A DNA stretch of 23,035 bases from a virus: IMG/VR virus record IMGVR_UViG_3300042731_002130, positions 1-23,035 of that record. One strand, given 5' to 3'. The notes below the pieces were generated by a model, which did no database searches, was not told the origin of the DNA, and worked only from the letters and a program-made list of their open reading frames with translations. Shown in pieces: positions 9,501 through 15,381 of this stretch; position 1 is the first letter of the stretch; each line of letters begins with the position of its first letter. The translations under genes were made by a program, and so were the position numbers.

Positions 9501-11911
9501 AGTGTAGTAAGCATCTTAACTGGGGTTAATATAAAGTTTAAAGCTGCAGCTACAGGACCTATAATTACTGAAGCTACGTCTACTAAAGCATCTAATAATT
9601 CACCAACAGGACCACCCAATAATTCTCCAAATAATCTTTGGAGTTTCATAACGGCATCATTAAATTTATCTTGTGCGCTTCTTTGCTCTTGTATTTTAAC
9701 AACTGCTTCAGCCATTGATATATCTTGACTATCTGCCAATTGTTTAGCAGCTGTTAACTGTTCATCCGTTAAGTCTTTAGCACCGGCAATACCTTTATTG
9801 ATTGCTTCCTGTCTGATTAAGACACCACTTAATTGGTCAACATTCATACCAAGTGATTCTGCAAGTTTCTGTCTTTGTAAGACATTCATACTTTCAAATT
9901 CACTAATAGTACCAACTTGACTTGCTATTTCTTTAGCTAATGTAGCTTGGTCACCTGCTAACGCGGCTGCCCTAGCTCGTTCGAGATTTAGTTGTTTACC
10001 TGTGAGTAACTCAGCTTCTAATTCAGACTCAATACTCCCCTGGAAGTCAAGGAGTTTGCTAGATATAGCGTTTAAATCGCCTAATTCTATGCCTAATTTT
10101 TTAACCTCAGCTAATGTTTTACCAATAGCTTCAGGTTGTCTGCCAAATAGAATTAACTGCTCATTAGTTAGGTTAGCAGTATCTTCCATTATCTCTTTCA
10201 TATTAACAGTAATACCCAACGTTTTAGCTTGTTGGGCGGCTGCTAATGCAGATTTGCCTGCAAATTCAGTAGCGCTTTCACCTGTTGAAGCACTTGCTAA
10301 AGTTAATTTAGCGGCTTGCTGGGCAGATAAACCTATTTTTTCAGTTAATCTTGTAAAATTAACAAGGGTAGCGTCACTAAACATTACCCCTAAACTTAAC
10401 TCTTTATTTAATTCACTTTGTGATTTTAATAGTCTTTCAGTATTGATGGCTGTATCCATCGTATTAGCCGAAATGCTAGTAAATTCGTTTCGTATTTTAG
10501 TAGCTTGTGTTTCTGTTACGCCTAAGTTTTTAGATATATCAGTAACTTCGGAGTTAAATTGTAAACCTTTAGTAACTAAAAAGGTAAATATAGTAGCTGG
10601 GTCAGTAAGAGCGTTTTTAAGGTTACCTAAACTTTTATTAAGCAACTCAGTCATTATCTGAGTTCGTGTAGTTAATTGAACATTTGTAGCGGCTTCCTCG
10701 TTATTTTCCTTACTTTTTATAAGGCGTTCTTTTGTAACTTTTAAAACTTCAATTTGATCAGCATTTCCTACAGGATCACTTTCTAAATCCCTAATTTGTT
10801 TTTCTACTTCTAGTATAGCTTCTTTATCTGCTTTTGCTTGGTCTGCAAATCTTTTTTGTTCAACATAAGCCTCTCTGGCTAGATTTTTTACATGTTCTAT
10901 ATCTTCAGACTTAAAGATAGCACTAAATCCTGGAATTTTACTAAAGCCATCCATTATAGCTCCTGTTAGTCCCATACGTCTATTTAGTTCTTCTTCTCTT
11001 GCTATTGAATCATCTATGGCTTTTTGTAGATTTTGAAAATGGGTTCTTCCATCTACAAGTTCATTGTTAAATTCTATAGCAGCTATTATACGTTGTCTGT
11101 CTTGTTCTGAAAGATTATCATTAACCCTTGTATATTCTTTAAGGGATTCTATTTCTTGTTCTGTTAATTTTTTTCCTTGTCTTGCTTTATCTAAAGAGAT
11201 ATCAACAATAGACATTTTTTGTTGTTCTGCCTGCTTTAGCCTTATCTGTTCTTCATATTGTTTAGCTACAACTTCAAGAGATTCAGCTTCTGCTATTTTA
11301 CCCTCCATTCTGAGGTCTAAAGCTTCTTGTTCTAGATTTGCTTTTTGCTGTCTAAGGTTAATAAGTTGATGTCCGTTTCTTGCCAGATCGTTACTTACAT
11401 CTAATGCCGCTAAAGCTTGGGCACCTTCTAAAGCTTGTGCTTCTAAACGTTTTTCCTGAACATTTAAAATGTCTCTTTGGTTATCCATGTACTTAACACT
11501 TCGTACATAAGATAAGTCAGCATCATCTGCTATAGAATTACTTACTGAGCGGATTTTTCTAAATGACCCTAATATTCTGTTGGATAAATCACTTTGGTTA
11601 GTGATAGCTTCTATGACTTCGTTTAATCTAGCTACTATTGATTCTATTTCCCCACCGTAATCTCGGGAAGATGAAACAGTGGCTTCAATTTCACCATTAA
11701 GGGAATTTTGAAATCCTTTTAGGCGTTCAGTACTATTTCCTATAGTTTCTATAAAATCTTTATAGGCTCTTATTTTAACTTCTCTTATATCATCAGATAC
11801 ACCCTGTTCTTTAAGAGATTCGTTTAGTTCCTCTATTAGGTTATTAATACTCTGCCTTAGTTTTTCTTCTTCACTAAGGTTTTCTTGATTATCTTCTGGG
11901 TTTTCAGCCAT
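6542..11911 (-). CDS. Tail tape measure protein
   Basis: 1789 aa, the longest gene here. The first ~430 residues are charged and coiled-coil rich, with many Glu, Lys and Gln heptads. Residues about 430-760 hold a conserved-looking helical block (SKNLGVTETQATKIRNEFTS, GESATEFAGKSALAAAQQAK). From ~770 onward long Ala/Gly/Leu/Ile-rich hydrophobic helices dominate, as in tape measures that insert into or span the host envelope. Residues 961-1176 contain 54-residue repeats and 1214-1381 contain 56-residue repeats. The region from about 1490 to 1790 is polar and Thr-rich. Length, composition and position after the tube and chaperone genes make the assignment secure. The protein sets tail length and is probably ejected with the DNA. 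T4 gp29 is 590 aa, so this ruler is about three times as long. It follows a strong terminator, so it needs its own promoter. Confidence 0.93.
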   Translation of the reverse strand: MAENPEDNQENLSEEEKLRQSINNLIEELNESLKEQGVSDDIREVKIRAYKDFIETIGNSTERLKGFQNSLNGEIEATVSSSRDYGGEIESIVARLNEVIEAITNQSDLSNRILGSFRKIRSVSNSIADDADLSYVRSVKYMDNQRDILNVQEKRLEAQALEGAQALAALDVSNDLARNGHQLINLRQQKANLEQEALDLRMEGKIAEAESLEVVAKQYEEQIRLKQAEQQKMSIVDISLDKARQGKKLTEQEIESLKEYTRVNDNLSEQDRQRIIAAIEFNNELVDGRTHFQNLQKAIDDSIAREEELNRRMGLTGAIMDGFSKIPGFSAIFKSEDIEHVKNLAREAYVEQKRFADQAKADKEAILEVEKQIRDLESDPVGNADQIEVLKVTKERLIKSKENNEEAATNVQLTTRTQIMTELLNKSLGNLKNALTDPATIFTFLVTKGLQFNSEVTDISKNLGVTETQATKIRNEFTSISANTMDTAINTERLLKSQSELNKELSLGVMFSDATLVNFTRLTEKIGLSAQQAAKLTLASASTGESATEFAGKSALAAAQQAKTLGITVNMKEIMEDTANLTNEQLILFGRQPEAIGKTLAEVKKLGIELGDLNAISSKLLDFQGSIESELEAELLTGKQLNLERARAAALAGDQATLAKEIASQVGTISEFESMNVLQRQKLAESLGMNVDQLSGVLIRQEAINKGIAGAKDLTDEQLTAAKQLADSQDISMAEAVVKIQEQRSAQDKFNDAVMKLQRLFGELLGGPVGELLDALVDVASVIIGPVAAALNFILTPVKMLTTLLTKVPNILKVIAAGLVALNFSGISASVGGIVTKIGDLGKGIGGLVSKAGDLGKNLVSGLSSGGEGIKGVFDKIKSGFTGVQDQAAGIEFDPRMAGGGRFRDMTTGRLVSEETANAAGVFKPGTELIPSPVPNLAEGTDDIADIPVVADDGSMLKEKMKNIAEGLKSFASMEVVKGALALTIASPGLFILSKAADGLNKLGEVKGEALQEAMKGIAEGVEKFGTVRVVLGSMGLILASPGLVLLSMSVGGLKNLAGIGAETTKEAMSSLADGVGEFASMTVVGGAIGLTLAAPGLLLLGASSLGLKNIEGLNSEAIKESMASISEGVAEFSKGETLLGGLGLLAVAPGILALAIASPGIAIIGAVGNLAEKGLKAVGRGIGFFGDNLVRMLKGSLALTALSVPIAAAAAAFSLLKGVDVSSMIGFSIALGVLGGAAALLGNLLPQVLMGALGLAAVGAAIIPAALAFSLLEGIDVGAMLGFVGALTLLGGVAALLGNIAPFMLAGAVGIAAVGLAIIPAAAAFSMLEGLDPTAMLGFAAALGILGATAAGLSLVGPAIIIGAAALTALSFALIPISKILAIASPGIQTFNDAIKELDPSQLLGLGQALPILALGLTFFGASIGPIAIASVGLLILGKALGPIAEMAPKLDLANTAIKGMATSIALLATSLNTIDASALETLSNFEGNININTVNTADSPTTTQETLTINTENLSTATSNAATNLEKLTTVTANILPTTTSPTQLAPGTAITEVTPVNLEPPTEIVPGISVATPEPETTNVSTLERVLTLTTDQINTAIGELEFEKKNRSTNLDTLDIMKAQAALVDMRDGQQDIKTELFSDKSLEIVNALVVASSKITDFTGFIESKEIGEKILGAEISVTGGPGLKEEKVNLFRAKSPETDASIEAPQTTPDENKENDSSQVFIDNLQPLIAETVTATVNALVPPMVAALKEGQGKVKVVNDNFNASGQKGDINTIRRLPSDNFA
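7769..8272 (-). repeat. Three 56-residue (168-nt) repeats in the tape measure
   Basis: Units start at the Phe codons at 8272, 8104 and 7936, exactly 168 nt apart, with no insertion or deletion. They begin FSLLKGVDVSSMIGF, FSLLEGIDVGAMLGF and FSMLEGLDPTAMLGF and continue through LG(G/A)xAA, a Pro-containing turn and a second hydrophobic helix ending AIIPAA in the first two units. A fourth, more degenerate unit may follow (LDPSQLLGLGQALPIL). They encode residues 1214-1381 of the tape measure and probably form repeated helical hairpins. Confidence 0.9.
8384..9031 (-). repeat. Four 54-residue (162-nt) repeats in the tape measure
   Basis: Units start at Met codons at 9031, 8869, 8707 and 8545, exactly 162 nt apart. 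They begin MKNIAEGLKSFASM, MKGIAEGVEKFGTV, MSSLADGVGEFASM and MASISEGVAEFSKG, followed in each by a hydrophobic helix and a conserved (S/A)PG turn (IASPGL, LASPGL, LAAPGL, VAPGI). The last unit loses register after the turn. They encode tape-measure residues 961-1176 and are distinct from the 56-residue family that follows. Confidence 0.9.
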
Positions 11912-11925
11912 ATATAAAAGTATTC

Positions 11926-11940
11926 TCGTATAAATATTAA
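11926..11940 (-). promoter_or_regulatory. Candidate promoter ahead of the tape measure
   Basis: The minus-strand sequence TTAATATTTATACGAG lies between the terminator and the tape-measure ATG, about 20 bases before the start. It is a weaker match to the ATATxTGTATA-like element that recurs ahead of other genes here (it lacks the G). Because a strong terminator lies directly upstream, some promoter is expected in the 27 bases before the gene. Confidence 0.35.
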
Positions 11941-11974
11941 AAAATATAAGGTGATGTTAATACACCACCTTATA
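11939..11974 (-). terminator. Strong rho-independent terminator before the tape measure
   Basis: In the minus-strand RNA a 9-bp stem (TATAAGGTG with CACCTTATA), one mismatch, three further pairs (TGT with ACA) and a 4-base loop are followed at once by six T residues (11944-11939). It starts three bases after the stop of the chaperone extension frame (11977). It would separate the chaperone transcript from the very long tape-measure transcript, or attenuate read-through. Confidence 0.85.
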
Positions 11975-11976
11975 AA

Positions 11977-12255
11977 TTATAATTCATTTTTTAATCCTGA
12001 GTCTCTAGGAATATTATCCCAATCTATATCGAAGTTTTCAAAGGTTTCCATTGCTTTTTCATCATTGGTTTTTCCTTTAGATGCGTCTTCTTGTTTTTTA
12101 TGAATATCACTAATTTTATTTATGTAATAGCGTCTCATATAAACTGGCATATTCCAAACTTGTTCGAACGTAAAACCTCCCTGTCCCCAATAAACGAGGT
12201 CGAATACCTCGTCAAGTATTACTGGTTTATACCTGGAGGTCAGGCCAAAAGAAGT
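11977..12255 (-). CDS. Chaperone extension frame, probably expressed by ribosomal frameshift
   Basis: This frame opens after an in-frame TGA (12258-12256) and runs to TAA at 11979-11977. It overlaps the 3' end of the gp26-family gene by 29 bases, in the +1 frame. It has no ATG, GTG or TTG before the most conserved-looking part, YWGQGGFTFEQVWNMPVYMR, which resembles the short C-terminal segments of phage tail chaperones and T4 gp26/gp51-like proteins ('GGF-(x)n-NMP-(x)2-RR'). The first ATG lies inside that motif and would remove half of it. If ribosomes slip at the TTTT at 12250-12247, the fusion has 253 residues of the chaperone plus 89 new residues ending in KNEL, 342 aa in all. The extension is rich in Lys, Asp and Glu after residue 45. 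The position between tail tube and tape measure is exactly where G/GT-type frameshift chaperones lie. A sequencing indel is the main alternative. Confidence 0.75.
   Translation of the reverse strand, partial: TSFGLTSRYKPVILDEVFDLVYWGQGGFTFEQVWNMPVYMRRYYINKISDIHKKQEDASKGKTNDEKAMETFENFDIDWDNIPRDSGLKNEL
12194..12212 (-). promoter_or_regulatory. Hairpin downstream of the putative frameshift site
   Basis: ACGAGGT (12194-12200) and ACCTCGT (12206-12212) form a perfect 7-bp, GC-containing stem with a 5-base loop, inside the coding extension. Its 5' edge is about 34 bases after the TTTT slip candidate. That is farther than the 5-9 bases usual for stimulatory structures, so a role in frameshifting is only possible. 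Confidence 0.35.
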
Positions 12256-13006
12256 TCACTCCGATGGGAATTTGGACGTCACTAACAACAGTGCCATCCT
12301 CACCTTCGAAGTTAAACGTAAGATCTACGTCGGGGGAAATTTCTTTAATATAATTTCTTAATGAACGAGAATCTCTAGCTAATAATTCATCATCTACAAA
12401 TTCTCTTATTTTATCATTATCAGTTTCACCATCTACTGATACTATTGTGTGCTTTAAACGTGTAGTTAATTCAGCTTCACGCTTCATTTTACGAAGATTT
12501 TTAAGTTCAAGCTGTATATTATCTTCATCTCCTTGGCTTAAAATTTTAAATGCAACTTTTTTACCTGAAAGTGGTAATTCATATTCAAATAAGTTAACTC
12601 CAGGTTGGGTTACTAGACTTTCATCTAATTCTTTATCATTTACTAATGATAAATCAACCATTACTTCTTCATCTTTACCTGTGCCAGGATTAGTGTAGTT
12701 AAACACATAATGGGGACCATACCCATAAACACGTGCAGCAATCATAATTGCATTTTTATCCCCAATTAAAATGTTTCTAAAATCAACAGGAGATACTACT
12801 AATGCTTCAAGTAGTTTATCAATTACTACACCAGATTTAATGTAGCTTTGGTTAGTAAGGATGTCTTCCTCTTTTGCGGTCATATATTTAACCTCAACTG
12901 TGCCATTTCTAAGAGGAGAATCTTCAGGATATAGAAGTCCTTTTGATGGTAGGCCTACCATTTCTGTTTGTAACTTTTTTTCAGCCATATTTATAACTTT
13001 TGTCAT
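12227..13006 (-). CDS. Tail/baseplate assembly chaperone (T4 gp26-family-like)
   Basis: 259 aa. After a short N terminus it shows VGLPSKGLLYPEDSPLRNG, then YMTAKEEDILTNQSYIKSG and VIDKLLEALVVSPVDFRNIL, the pattern of the T4 baseplate hub assembly protein family (gp26 type; T4 gp26 is about 208 aa). A middle beta region (YVFNYTNPGTGKDEEVMVDL) and a helical end (LKNLRKMKREAELTTRLKHT) follow, and it ends FFWPDLQV. It lies between the tail-tube gene and the tape measure, the place of tail assembly chaperones, and has an out-of-frame extension. I give the first ATG (13006); the ATG at 12988 (MAEKKLQ) is a real alternative that shortens it by six residues, and neither has a Shine-Dalgarno. It probably binds the tape measure before tube polymerisation and is not in the mature virion. 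Confidence 0.85.
   Translation of the reverse strand: MTKVINMAEKKLQTEMVGLPSKGLLYPEDSPLRNGTVEVKYMTAKEEDILTNQSYIKSGVVIDKLLEALVVSPVDFRNILIGDKNAIMIAARVYGYGPHYVFNYTNPGTGKDEEVMVDLSLVNDKELDESLVTQPGVNLFEYELPLSGKKVAFKILSQGDEDNIQLELKNLRKMKREAELTTRLKHTIVSVDGETDNDKIREFVDDELLARDSRSLRNYIKEISPDVDLTFNFEGEDGTVVSDVQIPIGVNFFWPDLQV
12232..12255 (-). promoter_or_regulatory. Window in which the chaperone frameshift must occur
   Basis: Zero-frame codons here read AAC TTC TTT TGG CCT GAC CTC CAG before the stop at 12229. The run TTTT lets a P-site tRNA-Phe move from TTT to TTT by +1, after which GGC CTG ACC is read in the extension frame. GGAG lies eight bases upstream of the TTT codon, the only purine-rich Shine-Dalgarno-like stretch I noticed in this region. 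A small CCTG/CAGG stem starts two bases after the slip run. These are plausible elements, not proof. Confidence 0.5.
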
Positions 13007-13013
13007 TTATTGT

Positions 13014-13030
13014 TGCATATACATATATGA
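13014..13030 (-). promoter_or_regulatory. Candidate promoter/operator element before the chaperone gene
   Basis: The minus strand reads TCATATATGTATATGCA, one of the best matches to the recurring ATATxxGTATA element. It lies immediately after a strong terminator and about 16 bases before the chaperone ATG, so a promoter is expected here. Confidence 0.45.
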
Positions 13031-13031
13031 A

Positions 13032-13063
13032 TAAATAAAAAGAAGCGCCAAAAGGCGCTTCTT
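13032..13063 (-). terminator. Strong rho-independent terminator after the tail-tube gene
   Basis: A perfect 10-bp stem (AAGAAGCGCC with GGCGCTTCTT; 13040-13049 and 13054-13063) with a 4-base loop ends, on the minus strand, in TTCTTTTTATTTATT. It starts 25 bases after the tube gene's stop. Tube and sheath transcripts, needed in high copy, would end here. Confidence 0.88.
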
Positions 13064-13087
13064 CTTTTAAAATATATTAATTGACAA

Positions 13088-13591
13088 TTAGTATCTTAAG
13101 ATGCAGTAGTCCATAGCAAGAGTTAAGTTGATAGTCTGGGCTGTATTAGCGTTTGACCAATCAGCGTCTGAGAAATCGACATTCTTGATAAATGTACCTT
13201 TGCACTCCCACTCTTCAACAACATCACCAACAGGACCTAAAGAACGGAATGAAACATCTTTCTTGTAGAAATCCTGGTAACCATCTCTACCAGTTACTGA
13301 TTCGTGGTGTAATCTGAACCAGTTCATTACGGCCTGAGCACCTGATGGGTTGATTGGGTCGTATAATTCGCATGTGATATCACCCCAATTAACTTTACCT
13401 TTTAACTTTCTTTTGAGGTTAATGTGATCGAGAACGATTTCTTCAAAAGATGGTTTTGGTCTGTCAGCTTTTTTAACTAAGTAAGCTGGAATAGCGTCTA
13501 TAGTAAAATAGAATCTATTTTTAGTTTTTGGTTCGTATGTTCTATAGAACATTCCGATATTGTCGGAGTCGGTATTTTGTAAAATTGCCAT
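13088..13591 (-). CDS. 19: Tail tube protein (T4 gp19-like)
   Basis: 167 aa, close to T4 gp19 (163 aa). It carries the T4-type tube pattern: an N-terminal segment PKTKNRFYFTIDAIPAYLVK, a strand-rich core (ITCELYDPINPSGAQAVMNW), the FRLHHESVTGRDGYQDFYKK segment, a LGPVGDVVEEWECKGTFIKN strand, and a terminal LTLAMDYCILRY. Hexameric rings of this protein stack inside the sheath to form the tail tube through which DNA passes. The ATG follows a highly A-rich leader (ACAATAAAATAAAATAAA) with no Shine-Dalgarno. It sits directly downstream of the two sheath genes, as in T4 (18-19), and a strong terminator follows it. No oddities in the frame. Confidence 0.93.
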   Translation of the reverse strand: MAILQNTDSDNIGMFYRTYEPKTKNRFYFTIDAIPAYLVKKADRPKPSFEEIVLDHINLKRKLKGKVNWGDITCELYDPINPSGAQAVMNWFRLHHESVTGRDGYQDFYKKDVSFRSLGPVGDVVEEWECKGTFIKNVDFSDADWSNANTAQTINLTLAMDYCILRY

Positions 13592-13617
13592 TTTATTTTA
13601 TTTTATTGTTGTTGGTT

Positions 13618-13634
13618 GTTGATACATATATTAG
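13618..13634 (-). promoter_or_regulatory. Candidate promoter/operator element before the tail-tube gene
   Basis: The minus strand reads CTAATATATGTATCAAC and overlaps the stop codon of the second sheath gene. It matches the ATATxxGTAT element found before other genes here and lies about 34 bases before the tube ATG. It could give the tube its own transcript. Confidence 0.35.
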
Positions 13635-15361
13635 TCTTCAAAAGAAGCTCCAGTAGGTGTAATAGTAAAGTCGAGGGCGATAAACTCGGCTGTTTTAGTG
13701 GGCTGAAGGAATACTTGACCAACTAATTTGTTTTGATCTATTACTTCAGGTGTGTTTAACTGGCCATCGATTTTGACTTGGAAGGCGTATAAACCTTGTC
13801 TAGATACTAAGTTTTCTAGGTATGGTGTGATTTGTCTCTTAAATCTATCGCGAGTAGCGTCGGTATTTTGCTCGAATACTATCTTTCTAGCAAACCCATT
13901 GATAGTATCTTTTACGTCAAGTAATAAACGTCTAACATTGACTCTATCGAGGGCACTGGCGGCCTGCTGTAAGGTTTTCTGACCAAATACTACAACACCT
14001 TGTCCTGGGAAAGTAGCGAGTGGATTAACTTTAGAGGTGTATAAATCGTCTCTTTGTGTTTTACTTAATTTAGTTTCAACTTTAGGAACATTTCTTAAAC
14101 CACCTCTAGTTAAACCAGCGGGGGCAAACCAAGGAGCGGCAATTGAGTCGTTTTTAGCAAATACACCAGGAATTATTGTAGAGGCAGGTGCCCATACATT
14201 TTTGCCTAATTCGGCACTTCTAACCTGAACCCAAGGCCAATATGAAGCAGCAAATGAACTATCAATTTCTTCTGCTTCAATTTTAGCATTAGCTACTGTT
14301 TCACCATAAGCAACCAAATCAGCTACATATAAGTTATCTCCACGTGTTTCAGTGTTAGAAATTGCAAGGTCTACTTGAGTACCGTGTAAATCATGAGTTA
14401 AACCAGGGGTAACTAAAGTTTTGAATTTAAATTCTTCTCTATTAGTTAGTATAGATAATGAAGCTGTATAATCGTTGGGGTGTAAACCCTGAATATTAGT
14501 TGCAGAAGATTGTGAACCATATATAGCGGCTACACTACCAAAATTATCACCTAAACCACCTACAAATGTACCTGATCCAGTTTGGGGTAATAATTTATTA
14601 TAAGCTATACCATCACTTGAACGAGTAGCAACACTACCATCAGCTGCTAAATAGCGGTATGTTGGGTTATTTACTGCTGATACTCTAACAAACTTAGATC
14701 TGTTAGGGAATTCACCATCTACAGTAACGCTAAATACACCACCACTTTCAGTTACAGTTTGGGATTGGTCACCTATGTTTTTAGCTATATAATTAGGTGA
14801 AAGTGGGTCTAAAGATACATTATTAAATTGTTCTAAAACAAGTGGTTTAGAATTTGTATCGTCGCCTCTTCTAATTAATACACTAAATGTACCTGCTTTT
14901 TCATTAACATTAGTAATTTCATACTTAAAGTTTGATTTAGTTCCTGTAGCGCTGTTTAAGTCACTACCCTTACCAAGAGCTGTAAGTACAAATGGGTTAT
15001 CATAGGTTGTTCCTCCATGATTTGATGAAGAAATAGCAGTTATATTTGATGAACTGGCATGAGCAAACCCAGAAGCGTCAGGGGCAACTCTAACTACTAA
15101 AGCACTAGAACCACCATTATCAAAGTAGTTTTTAACTGCTAAATTAGTGTATAATTCATATGCTTGAGAGCCGGATTTTATTACAGTACCAAAGGTAGTT
15201 TTAAAATCTTGATAATTGGTTATTAAAGTAGGTATTTCTAATGGACCTCTAGCGGTAGGACCTATTATGGCCATACCGGAGGGGTCAGTACCTGGTTGTA
15301 CATAGGTTCTGTCGATTTCTTGGAGTAATACTCCAGGAGATACTAATGTTTCTGTAGGCAT
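13631..15361 (-). CDS. 18: Tail sheath protein, copy 2 (T4 gp18-like)
   Basis: 576 aa (T4 gp18 is 659). It begins MPTETLVSPGVLLQEIDRTY, the standard sheath N terminus, which helps link neighbouring subunits. The middle (about 95-370) is variable and beta-rich, probably the exposed domain. The C-terminal third is the conserved sheath core (NPLATFPGQGVVVFGQKTL, RVNVRRLLLDVKDTINGFAR, EFIALDFTITPTGASFED). It contracts around the tube at infection. It is 20 bases downstream of a second sheath gene whose ends are nearly identical and whose middle has diverged. Two DNA blocks (44 and 57 bases) are identical between the copies, pointing to duplication with recent exchange. Start context is CAGAATAAAATG without Shine-Dalgarno. 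No promoter-like element separates the copies, so they are likely co-transcribed. Confidence 0.93.
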   Translation of the reverse strand: MPTETLVSPGVLLQEIDRTYVQPGTDPSGMAIIGPTARGPLEIPTLITNYQDFKTTFGTVIKSGSQAYELYTNLAVKNYFDNGGSSALVVRVAPDASGFAHASSSNITAISSSNHGGTTYDNPFVLTALGKGSDLNSATGTKSNFKYEITNVNEKAGTFSVLIRRGDDTNSKPLVLEQFNNVSLDPLSPNYIAKNIGDQSQTVTESGGVFSVTVDGEFPNRSKFVRVSAVNNPTYRYLAADGSVATRSSDGIAYNKLLPQTGSGTFVGGLGDNFGSVAAIYGSQSSATNIQGLHPNDYTASLSILTNREEFKFKTLVTPGLTHDLHGTQVDLAISNTETRGDNLYVADLVAYGETVANAKIEAEEIDSSFAASYWPWVQVRSAELGKNVWAPASTIIPGVFAKNDSIAAPWFAPAGLTRGGLRNVPKVETKLSKTQRDDLYTSKVNPLATFPGQGVVVFGQKTLQQAASALDRVNVRRLLLDVKDTINGFARKIVFEQNTDATRDRFKRQITPYLENLVSRQGLYAFQVKIDGQLNTPEVIDQNKLVGQVFLQPTKTAEFIALDFTITPTGASFED

Positions 15362-15381
15362 TTTATTCTGTGTTAATTATA

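Noticed and set aside
6813-10661. Several long plus-strand ORFs across the tape measure (up to 273 aa)
   Set aside because: They are reverse-frame shadows of an Ala/Gly/Leu-rich gene; their proteins are Ser/Pro/Asn-rich without any recognisable domain.
12091-12285. Plus-strand 64-aa ORF over the chaperone extension
   Set aside because: It is antisense to the extension frame that has conserved-looking residues, and no other gene runs on the plus strand.
12988-12995. Perfect T4 late-promoter box TATAAATA on the minus strand
   Set aside because: It overlaps the second candidate ATG of the chaperone gene, so a transcript from it would start inside the gene; the window is AT-rich and the box is not seen before other genes.
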